DNA of 55,785 nt, taken from an uncultured bacterium. Its GTDB lineage: Bacteria > Verrucomicrobiota > Lentisphaeria > Victivallales > UBA1829. Shown here piece by piece: positions 15,824-23,611 of this stretch (its first letter is position 1; each line of letters begins with the position of its first letter). The notes under the pieces were generated by a model that worked only from the letters and a program-made list of their open reading frames with translations, made no database searches and was not told the origin of the DNA. The translations under genes and the position numbers were made by a program. The stretch is from positions 1 through 55,785 of the forward strand of contig CACYHQ010000018.1 of assembly GCA_902774245.1 (NCBI GenBank), given 5' to 3'.

Positions 15824-16693
15824 TTACTTCTCCGGGATTCTGATATCCATGGAGATGTCGCTTGACTTCACGGAATGCGTGAGCGCGCCTGACGAGATGA
15901 AATCCACGCCGGTCTCGGACAGCGACGGGATACGGGCGAGCGTAACGTTTCCGCTGGCCTCCAGACGTGCCTTGTTGCGGGCGATCCCGACCGCCTTCAC
16001 GACCTTCTCGTTGTCCATGTTGTCAAGCAGGATGTACTCCGCGCCGGAAAGCAGCGCCTCGTCGAGCTCGTCGAGGGAATCCACCTCGACCTCGATTTCC
16101 AGCTGAGGATACATCTCGCGGGCGCGGCGGACGGACCGCAGGATGCCGCCCTTCCCCTCCATCCCCGCGAGTTCGCGGTGATTGTCCTTGATCATGATGC
16201 GGTCATACAGGCCGATGCGGTGATTGAACGCGCCTCCGGTGGCCACGGCGTATTTTTCGAGGTTGCGCCATCCGGGCGTGGTCTTGCGCGTGTCAAGGAT
16301 TTTCGCACGGTTCCCGGCGAGTTCCTGATATTTGTGCGATGCGGTCGCGACGCCGCACAGACGCTGAAGGAAGTTCAGCGCGGTGCGTTCCCCGGTCAGC
16401 AGCACACGCGCCGGACCGGAGATCTCCGCCATAATCGTCCCGCGGGGACACGCCTCGCCCTCATGCACCTTCGCCGTGAAGACGACGTCCGGGTCGAGCG
16501 TATGGAAGAGGCGTTCCGCGACGGGCAGTCCGGCGCAGATGAGGTCTTCTTTCGCGATCAGCACGGCGGTCGTCTTCAGGTCGGCGGGGATGACCGAATT
16601 CGTGGTGGTGTCTCCGAGGTCGCCGAGGTCTTCCTCGAGGGCAAGCTGAATCAATATGTCGGCGCGTTTCCAGTCGATTTCGGGTTTCTGCAT
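15824..16693 (-). CDS. nadC: Nicotinate-nucleotide pyrophosphorylase (carboxylating), quinolinate phosphoribosyltransferase
   Basis: A 289-residue enzyme of de novo NAD synthesis: quinolinate + PRPP gives nicotinate mononucleotide, CO2 and PPi. Diagnostic motifs are EDLGDLGDTTT near the start, GERTALNFLQRLCGVAT, LDTRKTTPGWRNLEKYAVATGG, NHRIGLYDRIMIKDNH, IEVEVDSLDE, ILLDNM, and the phosphate-loop region SGNVT and DFISSGALTHS. The start at 16693 has AGGAGA upstream with 8-9 nt spacing; the frame upstream of it is only a shadow of the next gene. It lies 26 bp downstream of the YmdB-type gene, so probably co-transcribed. nadA and nadB are not in the window. Confidence 0.95.
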   Translation of the reverse strand: MQKPEIDWKRADILIQLALEEDLGDLGDTTTNSVIPADLKTTAVLIAKEDLICAGLPVAERLFHTLDPDVVFTAKVHEGEACPRGTIMAEISGPARVLLTGERTALNFLQRLCGVATASHKYQELAGNRAKILDTRKTTPGWRNLEKYAVATGGAFNHRIGLYDRIMIKDNHRELAGMEGKGGILRSVRRAREMYPQLEIEVEVDSLDELDEALLSGAEYILLDNMDNEKVVKAVGIARNKARLEASGNVTLARIPSLSETGVDFISSGALTHSVKSSDISMDIRIPEK

Positions 16694-16719
16694 CGGGGTG
16701 TCTCCTGTTATCTCAAAAA

Positions 16720-17538
16720 TCAGTTCGTTTCGTTGGGTGTGTACATCACGGAAATAGGCTTGATCTCCAGCGCCTTGCCGGTCTGCATGTCGTAGCGGAT
16801 CACAGTGGCGTCCAGACGGATCCCCGTCTCCACCACGGGGAATTTGTGCGGCATCCCGGTGCGGAATTTCGCGATCACGTCCGGCACGGACCGCCCGAGG
16901 ATCGAATCCGCCGCGCCGACCATGCCGACGTCGGACAGGAACGCCGTTCCGCCGGGCAGGATGCGGGCGTCGGCGGTCTGCACATGCGTGTGCGTGCCGA
17001 GGACCGCCGTGACGCGGCCGTCCAGGAACCACGCGAGGGCGGCCTTTTCGCTGGTGGCCTCGGCGTGGATGTCCACGATGATGCACTTGCAGGTGATCGG
17101 GATCTGCGTCAAAATCTGTTCGGCGGTCTCGAACGGGCAGTACGCGCTGTCCTTCATGAACACCTTGCCCATCAGCGAGATCACGGCCACTTCGCCGCCC
17201 GCCGGATTGCGCGTGTACAGCCAGCCGCGTCCGGGCTGGAGTTTGCTCATGTTCGCCGGGCGCACCACGTTCTTCAGGCCGCGTATCTCGTCCTCGAATT
17301 CCTTGCGGTCCCATGTGTGGTCGCCGGACGTGAAGACGTCCACGACGTCCGCCATCTCGCCGAGGCAGGACTTGTTCAGCCCCGCACCCGCCGCGCAGTT
17401 CTCGCCGTTCGCGACCACGAACGTACACATATACTGCTGTTTCAGCCGCGGCACGAGCGCTTTGACCGCCTTGCGGCCGCCCTTGCCGACGATATCTCCG
17501 ATGAATAGCAAATTGAGCGTGGGACCGTTCAAGTTCAT
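16720..17538 (-). CDS. YmdB-type metallophosphoesterase (TIGR00282 family)
   Basis: A 272-residue calcineurin-like phosphoesterase with LNLLFIGDIVGKGGRKAV (metal-binding Asp), VVANGENCAAGAG (Asn/Glu), FTSGDHTWDRKE, IIVDIHAEATSEK and VLGTHTHVQTAD in order. Bacillus YmdB is a phosphodiesterase affecting biofilm and RNA turnover; the role here is inferred by family only. Start: ATG 17538 places AAGGAG only one base upstream, an impossible spacing. TTG 17532 has the same AAGGAG at about 7 nt, so translation may begin two codons later at TTG. The promoter at 17615-17643 is divergent from the flippase-like gene. Confidence 0.9.
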   Translation of the reverse strand: MNLNGPTLNLLFIGDIVGKGGRKAVKALVPRLKQQYMCTFVVANGENCAAGAGLNKSCLGEMADVVDVFTSGDHTWDRKEFEDEIRGLKNVVRPANMSKLQPGRGWLYTRNPAGGEVAVISLMGKVFMKDSAYCPFETAEQILTQIPITCKCIIVDIHAEATSEKAALAWFLDGRVTAVLGTHTHVQTADARILPGGTAFLSDVGMVGAADSILGRSVPDVIAKFRTGMPHKFPVVETGIRLDATVIRYDMQTGKALEIKPISVMYTPNETN

Positions 17539-17563
17539 ACTCCTTAAAAATTCCCGTTTCGAT

Positions 17564-17592
17564 TTGAAAAATGAGTGAAAACGAAGTATATT
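17564..17592 (+). promoter_or_regulatory. Promoter of the flippase-like gene
   Basis: TTGAAA (17564-17569), 17-bp spacer, TATATT (17587-17592). The -10 is one arm of a perfect inverted repeat with the opposing promoter. Confidence 0.75.
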
Positions 17593-17614
17593 TTTCAAAC
17601 CGTTTCTTAAGAAA

Positions 17615-17643
17615 AATATAGTCGCGAAACGCGGAAACTGCAA
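17615..17643 (-). promoter_or_regulatory. Promoter of the ymdB-nadC operon
   Basis: TTGCAG (17643-17638), 17-bp spacer, TATATT (17620-17615) on the minus strand. This promoter starts inside the plus-strand leader, so the two transcripts overlap at their 5' ends. Confidence 0.6.
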
Positions 17644-17659
17644 ACCGGAATCGGAAAAA

Positions 17660-18793
17660 ATGACGAAAAACTCGAAGAATGACACCGCGCCCGCCGCACA
17701 GACCGCTCCCGGATGCGCCGCACCCGGTGCCGCGCCGGAGGAATCCGCCCCGAACAAAGCGGTCGTCTTCCTGAAATATGCAATCAAAATCCTCGTCACG
17801 GCGGGCATCGTCGCCGTGCTCGTCTATACCTCGAAAAAACATGGCACGTTCGACGGCGTCGACTTCACCGGGCTGAACTGGTTCTGGCTCGGCGCGGCGT
17901 TTCTGCTGTATATCGTGCACCTCTTCGTGAACGCCTGGCGCTGGCGGCTTCTGCTGGCGTACCGCGAAATCCCCTGCTCGCTTTTCTCCGCCTTCTCCCT
18001 CACCACGCAGTCGTTTTTCTTCTCGCTGGTGATGCCGGGCGGCGCGATCGGCGGCGACGTGATCCGGGCGGGCTTCCTGGCGTACCGCGTGCCGAAGGGA
18101 CAGAAATTCGACGGCGTTTTCACGATCCTGATGGACCGGTTCACGGGCATGATCGGCATCTTTCTGACCGTGTTCCTCGCCCTGCCATTCGCGTGGCGTT
18201 ACCTCGACGCCGCCGACCCGCGCGCGAAACTCCTGACGTTCGCGCTGCTGGGCGCGTCCGCCGCCGGACTCCTCGCCGCCGCCGTGATCTTCCTGCACAA
18301 ACAGCTTGAAAAGATCGCATTCTTCCGCTGGGGCGAAGACCTCGGCGCGAAGCTCTCGCGCGGATTCTCGACGAAGCTGCTGAACGCACTGGATTCCTAC
18401 AGCGGCGCGACGAAGGAGATCGTCTGGTGCGTGATCGCGAGCATCCTCGGCGTGAACTTCGTGCTCGGTCTCTGTTTCTATTGCGTCTGCCTCGCGTTCT
18501 CATCCTCGCTCGCGCCCCTTTTCGGCCCCATCGTCGCCGCGATCACGGTCGGCAACATCGCCGGGCTCATCCCGCTTACCATGTCCGGCATCGGTCTGCG
18601 CGACTACTTCGTGGCGGCCATCCTCGGCGCGGCCCTCGCGGAACTCCCCGACGCTCCCGTCGCCGCCCTCGCCCCGACGCTCGTCATGACCGGCGTCATC
18701 ATCGCGGGCGGACTCTTCGGCGGCTTCTTCTTCCTGTTTGACAACGCATACAAAAACAAGGCGGCCACACCACCCCATACGAAGGAGGACTGA
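17660..18793 (+). CDS. Lysylphosphatidylglycerol synthase TM region / flippase-like domain protein
   Basis: A 377-residue polytopic membrane protein with about eight helices. It has the family motifs FVNAWRWRLLL, SLVMPGGAIGGDVIRA, ILMDRFTGMIGI and NIAGLIPLTMSGIGLRDYF. These belong to the MprF N-terminal/AglD-type domain (PF03706), linked to flipping or transfer of lipid-linked substrates. An Ala/Pro-rich cytosolic leader of about 30 residues precedes helix 1. The ribosome site is weak. It is followed after 6 bp by the GT-C gene, so the pair may build and present a lipid-linked glycan (inference). Confidence 0.85.
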   Translation: MTKNSKNDTAPAAQTAPGCAAPGAAPEESAPNKAVVFLKYAIKILVTAGIVAVLVYTSKKHGTFDGVDFTGLNWFWLGAAFLLYIVHLFVNAWRWRLLLAYREIPCSLFSAFSLTTQSFFFSLVMPGGAIGGDVIRAGFLAYRVPKGQKFDGVFTILMDRFTGMIGIFLTVFLALPFAWRYLDAADPRAKLLTFALLGASAAGLLAAAVIFLHKQLEKIAFFRWGEDLGAKLSRGFSTKLLNALDSYSGATKEIVWCVIASILGVNFVLGLCFYCVCLAFSSSLAPLFGPIVAAITVGNIAGLIPLTMSGIGLRDYFVAAILGAALAELPDAPVAALAPTLVMTGVIIAGGLFGGFFFLFDNAYKNKAATPPHTKED

Positions 18794-18799
18794 CCCGCC

Positions 18800-20647
18800 A
18801 TGCCGGACGGAAACCGCAAGCTCGAAGTCGTTCTCCGCTGGGCGCTCTTCCTCGCCTACGCCGCGGTCACGTTCGTGCTGACGCTCCGTCACGAGCCCTG
18901 GGCGGACGAGCTTCAGGCGTGGCTGATCGCGCGAGACTGCACCGTCCCGGAAATCTTCAAAATGATGCGCTGGGAAGGCCATTTCGTGCCGTGGTATCTG
19001 ATGCTGCACGTTTTCGCGGCGCACGGCGGCCCGGTCCTCTGCATGAACCTTCTTTCCTGGGCGTTCATGGCCGCCGCCGTAGCGTTCTTCGTGTTCCGCG
19101 CGCCGTTCACGCTCCCTCTGAAAGCCCTTGTGCTTGGGTCCGCCGGGATGCTCTTCTGGTATCCCGTGGTGGCGCGCTGCTACGCTCCGATCCCGATCCT
19201 GCTCTTTGCGCTCGCGGCGGCCTATCCCGCCCGGCTGAAACGCCCCCTGCTCTACGGATTTCTGATCGCCTGCCTGACGAATACGCACGCGTATTTCGAG
19301 GGGTTCTGCGGCATCGTCTTCGTCCTGTGGGCGTTCGACGCGTGGAAACTCCGCGCGGAACTCCCCCGCCGCGAACTCCGCCGCATCGTCGCAGGACTCT
19401 GCGTCGCCGCCGCCGGAGCGCTGTTCGGATTCGCGCAAGTCGCGCCGGGCATGCTGAACGCGCGATCGGTCGGCAACCAGCGCTTCTGGCCGCTGAAGAT
19501 GAACTTCTTCGAACGCCTCGCCACTTCGTTCGTCGACTTCGCGGGATGTTCCAAGGAGGTCGCGAACGTGAACCTGCCGGTACTGGAATACCTCTGGGTC
19601 GCGCTTCTGATCGTCCTGATCGCGTGGTTCGTACGGCGCCGCCGGACGCTTGTGCTGTATCTCGCGCTCGCCGCCGTCTTCTTCTGCGCGATCTACTTCG
19701 TCCTGCCGCCGCACGAACACCCCTTCCAGTCGAGTTTCCAGCTCTTCCTCGACTTCGTTTTCCTGACGTTCTTCGCGGTCGCGATGCTCTCGCTGTTCCG
19801 CGTGTCCCGCCGCATGGCGCTGGTCTGCCTCGCGTCGACCCTGTGGATGATCGCCTTCGCGATGTATCTCTTCTACTTCCTGCCGCAGCGCGCGTATCTG
19901 GTCTTCCTCACGTTCGTCTTCTGCTGCTGGGTCCTGCTGGAGAATCCCGCCGAACAGGATTCCGCCGCGCCCGGGGCGTTCTTCCGCCTGCTGGACGGCC
20001 CGAAGCCGCCGCCCCTGAAACGCCGCCTCGCGGAACTCCTCGCCATCTACGTCTGTTTCACGGTCCCCGCATGCGTCTCGTTCGCCGTGCAGGATTTCCG
20101 GCATCCCTTCTCCGGCGCGAAGAATATGGGCGAATACCTCACGAAGACTCTCCCGCCCGGCGCGACCGTCGTTCTCCCGTATTACGGCATCACGGACGCC
20201 GTGATCTCGGCCTACGCGCCCGGCCTCAAGTTCTACTGCGTGGAATCCGGCAGGTATTTCACGTTCTGCCCGCTCGACTGGTCGCTCGAAGAGGTCAAAC
20301 GCAGGAGCGTCCTGATCGTGCCGGACTGGATCAAGGAGAAGAACGACGAATACATCACCCTCATCGACCAGACGGGCTTCATGTATTCGCCGATCTGGGA
20401 ACCGGTCCTCAAGGGGCCCGGTCCGCATTATTTCGTGTGCAGCATGCGCTATCTGCAGGCGCTCTGGGGAAACCCGATCCGCCTCGTGAGCAAGGACCGC
20501 CGCCGTGTTTTCACCGAGGTCTACCGGTCCCCGCGCATCCGCTTCACCGCCGTCGCCGGCGAACAATACTGGCTCTTCACCGACGCCCCGCCCGAACAGA
20601 CGGACGCGGCTTCTTTCTTTGCAAATCCGCCACAAGTTATGGAGTAA
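18800..20647 (+). CDS. GT-C type polytopic glycosyltransferase-like protein
   Basis: A 615-residue protein with about ten hydrophobic helices up to residue 430 and a soluble C-terminal domain. The first periplasmic loop has HEPWADELQAWLIARD (D36-E37), the acidic pair typical of GT-C enzymes that use polyprenyl-phosphate sugars. A DE-containing family with the opening HEPWxDExQAWLIARD is widespread and mostly annotated hypothetical. GAAGGAGGA lies upstream of the ATG. The last 20 or so codons contain a 47-bp segment (20564-20610) that is repeated with one mismatch at 23520-23566 in a chimeric ORF. Confidence 0.75.
   Translation: MPDGNRKLEVVLRWALFLAYAAVTFVLTLRHEPWADELQAWLIARDCTVPEIFKMMRWEGHFVPWYLMLHVFAAHGGPVLCMNLLSWAFMAAAVAFFVFRAPFTLPLKALVLGSAGMLFWYPVVARCYAPIPILLFALAAAYPARLKRPLLYGFLIACLTNTHAYFEGFCGIVFVLWAFDAWKLRAELPRRELRRIVAGLCVAAAGALFGFAQVAPGMLNARSVGNQRFWPLKMNFFERLATSFVDFAGCSKEVANVNLPVLEYLWVALLIVLIAWFVRRRRTLVLYLALAAVFFCAIYFVLPPHEHPFQSSFQLFLDFVFLTFFAVAMLSLFRVSRRMALVCLASTLWMIAFAMYLFYFLPQRAYLVFLTFVFCCWVLLENPAEQDSAAPGAFFRLLDGPKPPPLKRRLAELLAIYVCFTVPACVSFAVQDFRHPFSGAKNMGEYLTKTLPPGATVVLPYYGITDAVISAYAPGLKFYCVESGRYFTFCPLDWSLEEVKRRSVLIVPDWIKEKNDEYITLIDQTGFMYSPIWEPVLKGPGPHYFVCSMRYLQALWGNPIRLVSKDRRRVFTEVYRSPRIRFTAVAGEQYWLFTDAPPEQTDAASFFANPPQVME
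20563..20611 (+). repeat. Repeat R2, copy 1 (3' end of the GT-C gene)
   Basis: A 47-bp segment coding QYWLFTDAPPEQTDAA. The second copy at 23520-23566 differs at one base (T to K) and is read in the same frame at the end of a different small ORF. Confidence 0.85.
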
Positions 20648-20718
20648 TCGTCCATTGGACAGTGTTTCTTTGGATTTATGACACATTACAAACTTATAAA
20701 CTCAATCCTGGGGACAAA

Positions 20719-21693
20719 ATGACAGATTCAAACGATCGTAAAAATATAATTAAGGGTCTCGTTATTATCATCATTTTGGGAGCCGGGATTTTTCTTCTCG
20801 TCATGATGGAAATAATGTTTAATGAAGAAATAAAAGATACCAGGATTCATCTCGTTGGAAAAGTGACGGACATGAACAACCGAGAACTGGAAGATGTTAC
20901 ATTAAGACTTGAATTCAACCGTCCCATAAATTTTGGTCTCGATTCTGAACACATAAGGGAAACTAGAAAAATAAACGGCAGTTTTACGATAAAGAAAAGC
21001 CGCTACACGAGTGTTTCCATATCTTTTTATAAACCTGGTTATCGCATAGAACATATAACGTTTTACACATCTAAAGAAGCAAATAATCCACTGTCGGCGA
21101 TTCAGGAAAACTGCCATATCAAGCTGAGGGAAATCGGGACTTTGGCTGCATTAGTGAAAGGGGACGCCCATCTTGAATACGATGAAGAGCGGCAGCTCCT
21201 GACAGTTTTCGACCTTTCTGAAATTGCAGATGGAAATCTGAAAAAAAAGGAACTGAAGTTGGGAGAAGCAATTCCACTTAAAAAGTATCTTCGTCTTGAT
21301 TTCGAGCGTGACAGTCAGGGTGAAATCATATTGCAAGAACAAGGCCAAGGTAAATATAAAAAGCTTCTTCCCAAAACCTTTTACCTGCGTTTCGTTTCCT
21401 CCGATCCTGACGATGGGTTCATTCCTGCGGACACAACGGGGCCGGACAAGATGGATATAACCTGGCTCACCCAGGCGCCGGAAGGCAAATATGCCACAAA
21501 GGAGCTCAAATTCTCGTACAAAGACAGGATGAAGATACACTTTTTCTTTTATATTAAGTGTGGCAATCATTATGGAAAAGGGCTTATTTCAGAGATAGAT
21601 GCTTCTGACAATACGAAATACAAAAATGGTCTTTTGTTTATAAAATTATATATCAACAAGAATCAAAATGATTTGAATGTTAACTCTAAATAA
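20719..21693 (+). CDS. AT-rich membrane-anchored hypothetical protein (paralogue A)
   Basis: A 324-residue protein with a single N-terminal transmembrane anchor (about 11-33) and an extracytoplasmic part that starts with a carboxypeptidase-regulatory-like segment (VTDMNNRELEDVTLRLEF). It is homologous to the 22184 gene: YLRLDFERDSQGEI, YLRFVSSDPDDGF and IKCGNHYGKG match YLELDFRRDSKGDI, VIRFQSDAPDDGL and LKCGNHYGKA there. Base composition and codon use are far more AT-rich than the flanking genes, which suggests horizontal origin. The start has GGGGAC upstream. I recognise no named family. Confidence 0.75.
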   Translation: MTDSNDRKNIIKGLVIIIILGAGIFLLVMMEIMFNEEIKDTRIHLVGKVTDMNNRELEDVTLRLEFNRPINFGLDSEHIRETRKINGSFTIKKSRYTSVSISFYKPGYRIEHITFYTSKEANNPLSAIQENCHIKLREIGTLAALVKGDAHLEYDEERQLLTVFDLSEIADGNLKKKELKLGEAIPLKKYLRLDFERDSQGEIILQEQGQGKYKKLLPKTFYLRFVSSDPDDGFIPADTTGPDKMDITWLTQAPEGKYATKELKFSYKDRMKIHFFFYIKCGNHYGKGLISEIDASDNTKYKNGLLFIKLYINKNQNDLNVNSK

Positions 21694-21770
21694 TTCTTTT
21701 TTCAGGCCATTATATCTACCATGTCTAAAATCTTTTCCATCTTTATTCTTTTCTTGAGCATTAGCGTTCA

Positions 21771-21896
21771 GGCGGCATTGCCGAAGGAACTTCCGGCATC
21801 GCCGGCGAAGTTCCTGACGGGAGCCTGCCTGACACGTTCGGAAGACCTGTGGATCACAGCGGAAGCAGGCGGCGTCTACCGCCTGAGCGGACAGGA
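21771..21896 (+). repeat. Repeat R1, copy 1 (propeller N-terminal block)
   Basis: About 122 bp matching 23401-23521 with seven differences, all synonymous: both copies encode the same 40 residues from ALPKEL to RLSGQ. The signal peptides upstream are unrelated in sequence. Confidence 0.85.
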
Positions 21897-21902
21897 GATG
21901 AA

Positions 21903-22012
21903 ACCGAAGGGGGAGGACAATCGGGATAAAGGCTGCCGAGGTGAAGCTGGGGTTGCGGAACCTCGCATACAACATGGACAGATACTGCACTTTGATGTTA
22001 CAAGCCGCATAA
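21903..22012 (+). pseudogene. C-terminal remnant of a DDE transposase
   Basis: In the frame ending TAA 22010-22012 the sequence reads GIKAAEVKLGLRNLAYNMDR and then YCTLMLQAA. This resembles the C-terminus of IS1182/IS4-like transposases (xxAExxLGLxNLAYNxxR). No upstream catalytic domain is present in the window, so it is a fragment. It abuts the truncation point of the propeller-like ORF. Confidence 0.5.
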
Positions 22013-22069
22013 AATGGAGAATTTCATCGAGGAAATCACAGAAAAAACTATTTCCCCCGTCTTTAAACC

Positions 22070-22098
22070 TTGACAAAATGATAACAAAGGCTTATTTT
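22070..22098 (+). promoter_or_regulatory. Promoter of paralogue B
   Basis: Consensus TTGACA (22070-22075), 17-bp spacer, TATTTT (22093-22098). A perfect hairpin GAATCGC-ATCCG-GCGATTC (22110-22128) lies in the leader. Confidence 0.75.
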
Positions 22099-22183
22099 AT
22101 GGTAACGAAGAATCGCATCCGGCGATTCTTAACCGTCAAAAATCCGAACACTCTCTCAAAAACGAATTGATAGAGGTTCCCTT

Positions 22184-23311
22184 ATGAAAAAAACGAAAAT
22201 CCATTTTTTTGCTATTATTGTCCTTTTGATTTGTTGCACAACATCATTTTGTCTTGAATCTCAAGAGGGTGGAACAATGAATGCAAATCAAGAAAAGATA
22301 GAAAATCTATCCCTCTTGATGAAACATTTTCAAAACAATATTGATTCGTCAGAATTCGATATTCATATTCAAATAACGGACTGTGACGGACACCCACTAG
22401 ATAATGTTGAACTGGATATCAAATATGCCCGCCCCGATTTAAAAATGTCGTTTTTTTCAGAAAAACAAGAAACTCAAAATGAAAGGAGAATAATTGGTTC
22501 TGAAATTCATATTCAGAAAAAGGGGTGGAGCAATCTTATACTTTCTTTCCGAAAAGAGGGGTATTATTCCGAATCGCGTAGATTTGAAATAGATTTTATG
22601 CGAGAGGACATTTCTAATTATTTATGTAAACAGGAAATACAAGTAAAATTGTTCAAAAAGGGAATTCCTGCCGAATTGGATGGTATTAAAACATGCCTGA
22701 ACTATGATTTCATCAAGAATGAGAAATCAATTTGTGACCTATCGACATTTCGGGAAAACAAAACAGCCAACAAAAAAGAGAACAATGACAAAGATGAAGA
22801 GGACTATCGAAAAAAGACCAAAAACAAGATAGTTAATCTCGAAACCATCTCGAAAGCGACAAAATATCTTGAACTGGATTTTCGGCGGGATAGCAAAGGG
22901 GATATTATCTATTCAAATCCTCCTACATTGTATCGAAACCTTTTGTGCCCTTCTACACTTGTTATCAGATTCCAATCAGATGCTCCAGATGATGGACTGA
23001 TTGTTATTAATAAAGATAATCTGAAAATCAAACCGGATCAATTCAAAAAAGAATATACAACAGCACCGGAAAAAGGATATGACCAAAAGGAAATAGCGAT
23101 TAATCTTGAAGAAAAGGATGCTAATGGGCGCTATTTGTTTGAATCGGAAATCCTGTACGTTTTCTTAAAATGCGGAAACCACTACGGAAAAGCTAAAATA
23201 GGACCAATTAGTGTGTTGCGCAACAACAAAGAAAAGAAGATATATGATTTCAGAATGGATTTAGAATTAATTATCAATAAAAATGAAAGCGATAGAAATT
23301 TGAATCAATAG
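22184..23311 (+). CDS. AT-rich exported hypothetical protein (paralogue B)
   Basis: A 375-residue protein with a signal peptide (MKKTKIHFFAIIVLLICC), possibly a lipoprotein at one of the Cys residues. A regulatory-like beta segment (DCDGHPLDNVELDIKY) comes next, then a Lys/Asn/Glu-rich low-complexity stretch near 195-225. The C-terminal half is shared with paralogue A (20719). AGAGG precedes the ATG with 7-nt spacing, and a consensus promoter is upstream. Composition is strongly AT-rich and Lys/Asn/Ile-rich, unlike the window's average. Function unknown; export and the paralogue's anchor suggest a cell-surface role. Confidence 0.75.
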   Translation: MKKTKIHFFAIIVLLICCTTSFCLESQEGGTMNANQEKIENLSLLMKHFQNNIDSSEFDIHIQITDCDGHPLDNVELDIKYARPDLKMSFFSEKQETQNERRIIGSEIHIQKKGWSNLILSFRKEGYYSESRRFEIDFMREDISNYLCKQEIQVKLFKKGIPAELDGIKTCLNYDFIKNEKSICDLSTFRENKTANKKENNDKDEEDYRKKTKNKIVNLETISKATKYLELDFRRDSKGDIIYSNPPTLYRNLLCPSTLVIRFQSDAPDDGLIVINKDNLKIKPDQFKKEYTTAPEKGYDQKEIAINLEEKDANGRYLFESEILYVFLKCGNHYGKAKIGPISVLRNNKEKKIYDFRMDLELIINKNESDRNLNQ

Positions 23312-23325
23312 TTTTCTATCCAAAA

Positions 23326-23598
23326 ATGAGCTATCTTCCCTCACATCTTCTTTTCCTCTGCACCGCGTTGACGCTTTCGCTTCTTCCTCTGCTCGTTCAA
23401 GCGGCTCTGCCGAAGGAACTTCCGGCATCGCCGGCGAAGTTTCTGACGGGAGCCTGCCTGACACGTTCGGAGGACCTGTGGATCACAGCGGAGGCGGGCG
23501 GCGTCTACCGTCTGAGCGGACAATACTGGCTCTTCACCGACGCCCCGCCCGAACAGAAGGACGCGGCGACTCCAACCGCCCCGTCCGCAACCCGATGA
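23326..23598 (+). CDS. Chimeric short secreted ORF: propeller block fused to GT-C tail (copy 2)
   Basis: A 90-codon ORF with a signal peptide (MSYLPSHLLFLCTALTLSLL), the 40-residue propeller block R1 (23401-23521), then directly repeat R2 (23520-23566) and a short PTAPSATR tail. The R1-R2 join falls at the shared GACAATAC / AACAATAC sequence, as expected for illegitimate recombination. No ribosome site is evident. It may be a non-functional fusion, although synonymous-only divergence in R1 argues that this segment was under selection until recently. Confidence 0.5.
   Translation: MSYLPSHLLFLCTALTLSLLPLLVQAALPKELPASPAKFLTGACLTRSEDLWITAEAGGVYRLSGQYWLFTDAPPEQKDAATPTAPSATR
23401..23521 (+). repeat. 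Repeat R1, copy 2
   Basis: Second copy of the propeller N-terminal block; see 21771-21896. All seven base differences are synonymous. Confidence 0.85.
23520..23567 (+). repeat. Repeat R2, copy 2
   Basis: Second copy of the GT-C 3' segment; see 20563-20611. One base differs. Confidence 0.85.
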
Positions 23599-23611
23599 CC
23601 GAGGCCCCGCC

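Larger units (their letters stand above)
21721..22170 (+). pseudogene. Truncated secreted beta-propeller-like protein, copy 1
   Basis: The ORF begins with a signal peptide (MSKIFSIFILFLSISVQA) and a 40-residue segment (21771-21895, repeat R1) containing TRSEDLWITAEAGGVYRLSG. That segment resembles the first blade of a two-component-regulator-propeller type protein. After GQ the frame leaves this homology and runs through an unrelated transposase remnant in the wrong frame to a stop at 22168. It is best read as a propeller gene cut short. An identical 40-residue segment occurs at 23401-23521. Confidence 0.6.

Noticed and set aside
16694..18298. Upstream two thirds of an 824-codon minus-strand frame ending in nadC
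   Set aside because: Only the part from 16693 is NadC; the rest overlaps the YmdB-type gene in another frame and the flippase-like gene in antisense.
18500..20686. 728-codon minus-strand ORF opposite the GT-C gene
   Set aside because: Charged, motif-free translation; the plus strand has a coherent membrane protein.
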